This document shows, in pieces, positions 56,213 to 64,000 of a DNA stretch of 64,000 nt (within the stretch, counting starts at the first letter, position 1; the number at the start of each line of letters is the position of its first letter). The DNA lies in contig NC_085857.1 of the NCBI RefSeq assembly GCF_034702125.1, positions 59,718,814 to 59,782,813 on the forward strand. Direction: 5' to 3'. Both the position numbers and the translations under genes were made by a program. The notes under the pieces are model-generated. The model worked only from the letters and a program-made list of their open reading frames with translations, had not been told where the DNA came from and did no database searches. Source of the stretch: Engraulis encrasicolus. Taxonomy: Eukaryota; Chordata; Actinopteri; Clupeiformes; Engraulidae.

Positions 56213-56275
56213 TGTAGATGGCTGGGTGTGTGTGTTTGTACGTAGATTATGCTGTGAGCACATCTTGAAGGCTGA
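56005..56275 (+). repeat. Three echoes of exon 10's 5' half in intron 9'
   Basis: 56005-56022 (cacctcttgaaggct), 56068-56123 (reads ITLLKHFCDYMSGYLLQAH after an AG) and 56245-56274 (after an AG), separated by GT tracts including 56125-56207. They decay stepwise relative to exon 10'. Confidence 0.85.
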
Positions 56276-56296
56276 TTTGTTTTTGTTTGTGTCAAG

Positions 56297-56479
56297 ATCA
56301 CGCTTCTGAAGTATTTCCGTAACTACATGAGCGAGCACCTCTTGAAGGCCGGTGCCAACATCACCCCTCGTGACGGTGATGAGTTGACACGTCTGCCGTT
56401 GCTGAACAAATGGTTCCGCACCAAGAGTGCCATCGTGTTCCACCTCAGCAACGGAACCGTGCAGGTCAACTTCTTCCAG
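56297..56479 (+). pseudogene. plk1 duplicate exon 10'
   Basis: Same 183-nt length; reads [20 protein letters not shown]; ends NFFQ with donor gtcagt. Three partial echoes of its 5' half lie just upstream. Confidence 0.92.
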
Positions 56480-56536
56480 GTCAGTCAGGGGTCACTGCAC
56501 CTCATACCACACCCCCTTCCCCCAAACCTCTCCTCG

Positions 56537-56644
<108 letters not shown>

Positions 56645-56748
56645 TTCATGGCTGCTCCAGGTGAATATCCCTGCTAATGTGAAAACATACCAAAAAAAGT
56701 TGCATAAACATCCTAAAACTGCCTAATGATGGTAAACCGAGAGCTGAA

Positions 56749-56749
56749 T

Positions 56750-56829
<80 letters not shown>
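56749..56829. repeat. (CT)n microsatellite
   Basis: About 40 CT units. Confidence 0.97.
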
Positions 56830-56832
<3 letters not shown>

Positions 56833-57005
56833 ACACCCCATGGCCTTCCCTTGTGATAATCTGCCAGCTTGTTCTTCACCTGTTCTTATATGGGCAAACC
56901 CTGATAACCAGACTCCTTGGACCAAGAGAAAGCTCATGACAGGGTCAGCCAGGGTTAACTGTTGGAGGCTCTAAGGGCCTTTAGCTTTGGACCCTCCTTC
57001 ATGTC

Positions 57006-57221
57006 ATGCATCAGGCTGCTCTACATAGATGTATACAAGTGTCATTCAGAGTGAGCAGACAGGGCTGCAGTCCACCTGGTCTCCTCTACATTATCGCTAT
57101 AGAGCCACTGCTGATACAGCTGAGTGAGGTTCTTCAGGGTCTCACAGTTCAATGTTCTGTGGCGGAGGAGAGGACTGCAGTAGAGCTTATCGCCTATGGA
57201 GACAATGTCAGAGGGATTTAA
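57006..57221 (+). mobile_element. LINE RT fragment (GCSPPGLLYIIAIEPLL)
   Basis: The frame resembles the RT stretch 'GCPLSPLLYxLAxEPLL...AYADD', here ending IAYGDN instead of YADD. Fragments of the same sequence recur at 59237-59270, 59731-59770 and 59800-59905. Confidence 0.6.
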
Positions 57222-58439
57222 TATCATTTTTTATTACATTTTTTTATTATTATTATTATATGTTTCGTTTTTTTGGTTTTCGCTAAGCTATTATTTTAAT
57301 ATATTTGCTTTAAGAGTAGGCCTAACTCAAATATATTAACAGTTTTTAAATTCTTACAAAAAATGTTTAAACCTCCTCCAGCTGCGCTACTCTGTCTGCA
57401 ACAGAGATGGTCGCTCTGCTGTCTGTGAGAGCGACTCTCCCCCCGACCCCTCCCCATCGCCCTTCTTGTCTCTCGTGTCGATGTCGTGCCGCTGCTTCAA
57501 GGCCGCTACTCTTCCAAACTCCACTGCGTGGAAACTTATTTTCAATAAATGTCACGATGCAGCCTACTAATGCAGCCTACTGCAGGCTGCTAGGCCTACT
57601 AGAGTGTGTTATTTATCAGTGTAGTTCTATTTCAAGACGAGCTGTGTCACAGCGTTTTTGCATAGGCCTACATAACTTTAGCCATACAGTGCAGGGAAGC
57701 CCAGAACGTTTGTCAAATGGAAGAGATGAGAACTCACGCGTGCCCTCTCGAGGTTTTGCAATGGATTTTAGCTCGAGTTAGCAAATTACCCGACGCGAAT
57801 GTTTCCTAAGCACATAGCGAGACTTTTTAATTCATCAATGGAAACAATTGCGGTGAAGCCACGAAGACGTGGGCAGACATGGAATCACTTGCGCTCCCGC
57901 TTGACAGTGGGCTAATCAGAAGTGTATTTTACAATCTTGTGTGGCTACTTCACAAGACCTCTCCATCGCGGAGAGATTAAACATTTTGAGTCGAATTTCC
58001 GTTAAACATGAAATGGTAAACTGTTGCAATTGCTGAACGATGTGTTGCTTTCACTTTAGGCTACTCCGGAGGGAGAACAATGCATCATGACTCTCCGTTG
58101 TAGAAACTTGGGTCACATAAATAAATGTAGGCAATCAGACACTTACTTGAACTCATATGCAGCAAACAATAGTTGGGCTTCGTTCTCAAGTTTTTTTTTA
58201 TTCCATTTCACTCTGCTTGAGGCTTGTGTTGACAACCTCGGTCAGTTCAGTCCTGCTACCTGCGCAGTCCTCTGCTACTAAGGATTTTACGGTAATGTTT
58301 CAGTTTATTTCAATGCCAAGCACCGTAATGATGACAATAGCAGCGGCTTCAAAAATACAAAGGTAGAGGATTCCTTGGCATCACGATGTTGGCGTCCATC
58401 GTGATGCCAGCTGTCCATCGCCGATGGACGATGATATCA

Positions 58440-58520
58440 TCTATCAGCACAACCCTAAGCCACGGCTGTTTGGCTCTATTATTTGAACAGCCGGCAACAC
58501 AACATGTTTTCGGCATGTTG
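58440..58520 (-). mobile_element. Possible THAP-like N-terminal motif remnant
   Basis: Minus-strand frame reads MPKTCCVAGCSNNRAKQ, like the start of a THAP zinc finger. Only this start is visible. Low confidence. Confidence 0.3.
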
Positions 58521-58699
58521 CATGTGAACAACGGTAGTCTACAGGTCTGTATCTTTCGTTTATTAAACCCCAGCATCAATTGACCTGCATGGGTTGTTTT
58601 CCCCCACAAATGGATGTAACGCACATGGAAAACGTCACACCGTTCATGAGTATAGGCCTACTCTCCATGGTTTAGCGCTAGTGATCCATAGAGATTGCC

Positions 58700-58897
58700 A
58701 CCATGCAATACTGTGAGTTGATCCATCAAATTGGAGTTGCTTGTTACAGATGCGAACAAAACTTTGTCGATGCACCGTTTACATTTCGCATAAACATTAT
58801 TGTCTTTGACTTCAACCACTGTGAAATGATTCCGGTTGGGAAATGCAACCTTGTGGCTTGATGCATTGTCACTTGACCATCTCTGTGTGTAGACTAA

Positions 58898-58955
<58 letters not shown>

Positions 58956-59237
58956 GGACAGAGAGCCGACCCCAAAGGTGCAAAGGTGAATGCGACTATA
59001 TTAAAAGCTGTCTTGGTACATATTTATGCAACACCGTGTTGCTATTTGCTGGTTGATTTTGTCAGCACCCGGGGCACACTGGTGCCGCATTTTATCAAAG
59101 TAACGTGTCACCTTACTTCCTGAGTAACAGTAAAGGCGATGCAGTTATGGATAGAGTAATTAAGTAATTATTCCATTACCCAGAATGTGGCTCCGTTAGT
59201 AACGGCGTTATATTCTAACACCGTTATTCCCAGCACT
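58700..59237 (-). mobile_element. hAT transposon 5' end with BED-finger remnant
   Basis: Minus strand begins cagtgctgggaataacggtg at 59237, a common fish hAT end. About 350 bp in, it reads VYAKCKRC...SNSNLMDQL, the BED zinc-finger pattern of hAT/ZBED transposases. The far end was not found. A GT tract lies at 58904-58951. Confidence 0.6.
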
Positions 59238-59273
59238 GCTGCTGATACAGCTGAGTGAGGTTCTTCGGGTCAA

Positions 59274-59722
59274 ATGCCGGCTGCACACTTGGCACTCTGG
59301 TAACCACAACACCAGAGTGGACGCCACCTGGTGGACACCGTATTACCACAGAAAACCTCCCGTAAGCAAGGTCTAGTGGCCAGTTTGAAATATGGCGGCC
59401 GGAGCAGAAAATGCCACAAAACTTCTTCATTTGAACACTAAGAATGCTTCGTTTGCCTTTTTTGTAGTGTGTCAAAAAAAACAGTTTGGGCATTATTAAT
59501 GTTTTTAACAGCTTAAAACGGCCTAAGTGTGATATGTATCTTTTAATTTTTGAGAAGATATGTGGGAAACAGCTCTTTATTACGGGTCAGGCACGGTATT
59601 TTCCGGACGAGTTGAAATATTTGAACGCATGCAGAGGATCTCGGAGTGCGGATCTCCATAGACAATGAATGGTTTCCGTTAGTACCGCATCCGTATACTG
59701 GAGCTCAGTGTGCAGCCGGCAT
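59274..59722. mobile_element. Small DNA element with 15-bp perfect inverted ends
   Basis: 449 bp; ends ATGCCGGCTGCACAC (59274-59288) and its complement (59708-59722). Inserted in the degraded LINE sequence; a TCA triplet may flank it on both sides. Confidence 0.8.
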
Positions 59723-59929
59723 CACAGTATAAGTGGAGGAGAGGACTGCAGTAAAGCTTATCGCCTATGCTGATGTCACAGTCTACATTATGGTTATAGA
59801 GCCACTGCTGATACAGCTCAAGAGTGGGAGGAGAGGACCTCAGTAAAGCTTATCGCCTACGCTGTTTCAGTGATATTGGGAGGAGAGGACTGCAGTAAAA
59901 CGTATCGCCTACGCTGTCACAGTGATTAT

Positions 59930-60262
59930 AAGGTCACAGGAAGAAGTCAAAGCTTTGCTCTCTTCACTGGATACCAAAGCCTCCTCTACGGGGGTGAACT
60001 GTGAGAAGAGTGAACTATAGGACTGGCTAACCAATTAGGGGTAACACACTTTTAACTTAAAATTGGTTGAAAAGGAGACACTGTACAATATTGTTGCACG
60101 ATACAATAGTCCCATTTTCTTGGAGTTTTTCATCTTTGGGTACTCCAATAAAATGGGGCTGTTGTGCACAGTGGTAAACTTTCTGATAGGGCAGTTGTGC
60201 AACCAGAAATGTAACAGGCTGGAGGAAGAAGGGTGTGGTGTGGACCGGGTGGGGATATGTTT
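59930..60262 (+). repeat. Direct repeat, left copy (before exon 11')
   Basis: Shares with 61733-62022 in order 'tgctctcttcactggatacc', 'aggactggctaaccaatta', 'aggagacactgtacaat', 'tttctgatagggt/c' and 'gtgtggtgtggacc'. Confidence 0.85.
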
Positions 60263-60547
60263 AAGGCCCTGGTTGTGACTGGGTGGGGATATGTTCAAGG
60301 TTGAGTCCAGCGTCACAGTGGAGTAGGCTACTAGCCTTCTTTCAGGCTATAGACAACACTGAACTTTTTGTTAAGAAGTGGTCCGGACAAAGGGGTGTGA
60401 TCAGTTTCCTTTGGTAAGGAGTTAGTTTTACTGGGGTAGGGTTGGGTGGATTGGGGGTGTGACTGGATATTTTGTTAACGTTTGGACATGAAAGGGATTT
60501 TAAACATCAAACGTCTCTCTGTCTCTTTCTCTCTGTCTCTCTCTCAG

Positions 60548-60727
60548 GACCACACCAAGGTGATCTTGTGTCCACTGATGGGTGCGGTGACGTACATCGA
60601 TAAGCAATGTGAGTGCCGCACGTATCGCCTGAGCCTCCTGGAGGAGTTTGGCTGTAGCAAGGAGCTCGCTGGGCACCTGCGATTCGCTCACAACATGGTC
60701 AAGAAACTACTGGCCAGGAAGCGCTGA
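60548..60727 (+). pseudogene. plk1 duplicate exon 11' with stop
   Basis: Begins [20 protein letters not shown] and ends LLARKR then TGA, four residues shorter than the parent's end. Confidence 0.92.
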
Positions 60728-60783
60728 ACACACACATGCACACAGACACACATGGCGTCCACACAGCATTGCATGCACACACA

Positions 60784-60890
<107 letters not shown>

Positions 60891-61189
60891 TAAACCCCTC
60901 AGACACCCTCCATGTGTGATCACACTCACACACCCTGTTCTTGAATTCTGTCTTCATTGTTGTGTGTGAGTATGTGTGTTCTTCAGTTCACTTAACCTGG
61001 TTTACTCCTGAACAAGCTTCTTAGTATGCCCTTCAGTTCTGTCTTTGTTGTTGTTGTGTGTGTTTGATGGTCTTGAGTGTGTGCCTGGTTTGGGTGGTTG
61101 GTTTATGGGTTTTTTTCCTGTCTAAAAATGTTTGGTACCATTCAATGTTTTCCAGAGGTTTTGTACTATTTCAAATATCTGCATAAATT

Positions 61190-61195
61190 AATAAA
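61190..61195 (+). terminator. Poly(A) signal of the plk1 duplicate
   Basis: AATAAA in the same context as the parent (gttttgtactattt and aaatatct precede it), showing that the 3'UTR was duplicated with the exons. Confidence 0.8.
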
Positions 61196-61732
61196 GACCC
61201 TATTTTTGAAGACTGCATGTTGTGGCTGTACTGGTGTCTTTTAATGCGTGTGTGTCTTGTTTCCAAAGCAGTTGTTTGTCAGGGGATGTTATGCCCGGCT
61301 AAGGTTTACCGTTTTTGATGTTTATTTTAAAGAATAGAAATAGGGCTGTTTTCTGTGAGCAGAGGTCAATGTGAATAGTTATTGATGTTTGTGGGCACTT
61401 TGGCTTTTGCTTTGTTTTTTTTGTTTTGTTTTTTGGGGAGGGGGGGTTGTTCCTTGTTTGTTTTGGTGTTTGTTGTGTGAGTAGTGTGTGTGTTGTTTAA
61501 AGAGGGGGGGGGGGGACGGATGGCTGAATTGATATAGGAATATTGTACATGCAATAATGAAGATGTGTAGTGTGTACTGCTGTCTGTGAAAAATCAAAAT
61601 AATGTTGAGGGGTATGTTTGTGCAGTGTGGTGTGTGCCAAAGGTGGTGTCTGTCAAAATGTGAGAGAGGGGTCAAAGCTGAAATGAAGGAGGAGAGGCGT
61701 CCTTATATACCTGCACGCACCACAGTGATAAT

Positions 61733-62022
61733 ATGGTCACAGTACAGGGACAAGCCAAAGCTGTGCTCTCTTCACTGGATACCAAAGCCTGTAGGACTGG
61801 CTAACCAATTAGAGGTAACAACTTAAAATTGGTTGAAGAGGAGACACTGTACAATCTTGTTGCATAATAGTCCCATTTTCTTTGAGTTTTTCATCTTTTA
61901 GTACCCCAAGAAATGGGACTATTGTAGACAGTGGTACATTTTCTGATAGGGTGAGTCAAGTTGTGCAACTAGAAATATAACAGGCTAGAGGAAGAGGGGT
62001 GTGGTGTGGACCAGGGAGGGGG
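61733..62022 (+). repeat. Direct repeat, right copy (after exon 11')
   Basis: See 59930-60262. The pair brackets exon 11' and its poly(A) signal. Confidence 0.85.
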
Positions 62023-63092
62023 ATGCTCAAGGCCCTGGTTGTGAGTGGAACAGTGAAACAGAGGGGTAGCCTAGTGAGCTAAACCCCTACAGCGAAAAGC
62101 TGACAGGGGTCTAATGTAGCTAGGGGCTGTGTGGGTGGGATACACGGTTGTCTGTCAAAATACCTCTGCACTCAACACCAACAATAGGATGGTGCAAACA
62201 ACCAATCACATCAAATCCCCACACAGAAAACTGGCGCGTGGCTGGCAATACTTCCAGGAGATAGAGGGTACCTAGCGGGGCAGTGTTTTAGCCTTGCTAG
62301 GATGTGACAGGCCCAGTGCTTGGATACTCTTTAGTGAACTCCGTGGAGTATCAAATCACCAGGCGTTTCACGTCCTAGCAAGGCTAGACTTGGCATTGAG
62401 ATGGCCCTAATGTCTACATGGGTTAACGACTCACATGTTTTGATCCTAAATAACATTTAATGGCCAAGATTTCGTTCTACACATGCAAGAAGTGGTCTAA
62501 TAATAGCTTGTGTCTGTGTGGTTCTGTAACACTAGCTTACCCAGTTAGCTGAAAACATTGAGGGGTGAAAAGGCAATGTGGAGTGACCTATTTGTGTCAA
62601 GTGCATGGTGCATTTTCACATCAATCCGTGGCAGCTACGACATTTATAATCACTCAGGCTCTTTAAAATAAGCAAAAACGTTCATGTTGGAAGTTGCACG
62701 GAAGGCTGCCATATTTCTTAGAACATTTGCAACTCCCACCCAAGCAACCCATGCTCCCATTTGATTGGTTATCAGAACATCTAATTTGTATGATATTCTG
62801 CCGTCACTAGGTAGCCTGGCCTCCGATCCACTCCTCACGATTTGATTGGCCGGTCGTCTTGTGATTTTAAGCCCCGCAAAAACGACCACAGGTTACTAGA
62901 CTGCCCCAGGGAGCAAATTCAATTTGCAGCCACAAGGGATGTCTAGATTTCTAGGCTAACAGAGGGGCGTAACTTTTACGAAAATCGACCATGGTTTTAT
63001 TGGTTTCATGTTTTTTTTAGCATGGTTTCTGGCTATGGTTTAAAAACTATGGTTAATTGTGGTTTCCCAAAAAAAACCACATGAAACCTTAT
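62023..63092. other. Intergenic, no gene seen
   Basis: No convincing coding frame. The stretch 62640-62960 resembles a dispersed fish repeat, but its ends are not visible. Confidence 0.35.
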
Positions 63093-63205
63093 GGGCAGCC
63101 GTGGTGTAATGGTTAGGGAGTTGGCCTGAAGATCACAGAGTTGCAGGTTTGAATCCCCACCCTTACCTCTTTCTACTCTACCTCTCCCTACTCCTCCATG
63201 TGTGG
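63093..63205 (+). mobile_element. tRNA-derived SINE, 5' part
   Basis: gggcagccgtggtgtaatgg (A-box region) and B-box GGTTTGAATCC (63146-63156); truncated at the 3' end. Confidence 0.7.
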
Positions 63206-63319
63206 TGTGTGTCTTAAAGAGAGCACCTGTCAGCCCAACAGAGCGTTGCAAGGTTAAAAAACACTTTTTATTAAAGCCATCAAAGTCATCAAAAACATGT
63301 GATTGGGATTTGCCATATG

Positions 63320-63505
63320 AAATAAATGTCTTCATTGGTAACAGTGTGTAATAGATGTCTTTATCTCCATAGTAACAGTGGAATAGAGTCTTTATTTCAG
63401 TAGTAACAGTGGAATATATGATGTTTTTATTACTGTAGCAACAGTGTCTAATAGATGATGTCTTTACTAGCGTAATAACTGTGGAATAGATTGAGGAATC
63501 TTTAT
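63320..63505. repeat. ~40-bp minisatellite, 4-5 units
   Basis: Unit resembles 'agtaacagtggaatagatga' plus 'tgtctttat'. Units vary. Confidence 0.75.
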
Positions 63506-63641
63506 CAGTAAAGTGGTGTCATCCACATTAACAGCAGTGCTATAATGGAGACCTGTGTGTTTATCAATAGCAGTGATCACTACATTCATTCAATAACAAA
63601 CAGTAACAAAGCAACTTAACAGCAGATCGCTCATCAGTAAC

Positions 63642-63642
<1 letters not shown>

Positions 63643-63718
<76 letters not shown>
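63643..63718. repeat. (GT)n microsatellite
   Basis: About 38 GT units. Confidence 0.97.
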
Positions 63719-63721
<3 letters not shown>

Positions 63722-64000
63722 ACAGGTTTATAAAAACAAGCCCGTGTGTGTGCGTGTAACCCATTAACATTTCTCCAGTAAAACCCCCCATCTTAAAAAA
63801 GCCAGTTACAATCACACACATACACACACTTTAAAAAAAACTTTATAAAATCTTTACACATCAACCCCCCCACCCCCAAATACAAACACACCCCTGTCCC
63901 TTAATACACCCCTCCCTTTTAGTCTCCTAATCATATATCCCCCCAAAAAAAACAATGCGTGGATATGACTCCACATGAGCTGTCAGGAGTGTGCAGCAGT

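Noticed and set aside
62650..62889. A 79-codon minus-strand ORF
   Set aside because: The surrounding sequence looks like a dispersed fish repeat; no motif was seen.

Overview
The window is vertebrate nuclear DNA, almost certainly from a ray-finned fish. It has interrupted genes with GT-AG introns, very many long CA/GT microsatellites, tRNA-derived SINEs, L2-like LINEs and many small hAT-like elements. The frequent word 'taggcctac' makes me think of a clupeiform (herring, shad or anchovy group), but that is a weak guess. No bacterial feature is present.

One complete gene is recognisable: plk1 (polo-like kinase 1), + strand, 11 coding exons from 5726 to 19731, 585 codons plus stop, with a CCAAT-box promoter candidate at about 5230-5330 and a poly(A) signal at 20198. 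The Ser/Thr kinase domain lies in exons 1-5 and the phosphopeptide-binding polo-box domain (PBD) in exons 8-11.

A second, partial plk1 copy lies downstream in the same orientation. It has a decayed exon 5 (about 42610-42850), then exons 7-11 (48101-60727) and its own poly(A) signal (61190). All five later exons keep open frames, splice sites, matching phases and the PBD pincer residues, but no kinase exons exist for this copy. It is either a pseudogene in early decay, a PBD-only gene, or an alternative 3' exon set for plk1.

Between and around the copies is repeat DNA. 1-5100 is microsatellites, a hAT-like element and LINE scraps. The plk1 introns hold several inserted elements with clear target-site duplications. 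23.2-41.9 kb is an 18.7-kb composite: a TIR-bounded element whose interior is split by nine head-to-tail units (24603-41521), each starting TTAAAGCCGC and most ending in a GC-rich hairpin plus GGGCCCTAA. 42-48 kb holds a large palindrome, a minus-strand LINE and, inside that LINE, a complete 548-bp LTR element (TRIM) whose LTR carries tRNA-like pol III boxes. 48.9-52 kb is a three-level nest of transposons, followed by an L2 split by another hAT-like element. 57-62 kb holds LINE and hAT transposase remnants and direct repeats around the last duplicate exon.

The strongest second-look signals are: (1) the self-regenerating AA|TT insertion junctions of the 17-kb array; (2) the miniature LTR element with pol III boxes; (3) the intact kinase-less plk1 copy; (4) 'exon-edge echoes', in which pieces of plk1 exons with their splice sites are re-duplicated in the adjoining introns next to CA/GT tracts. 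All alignments were made by eye, so boundaries of decayed repeats are approximate.
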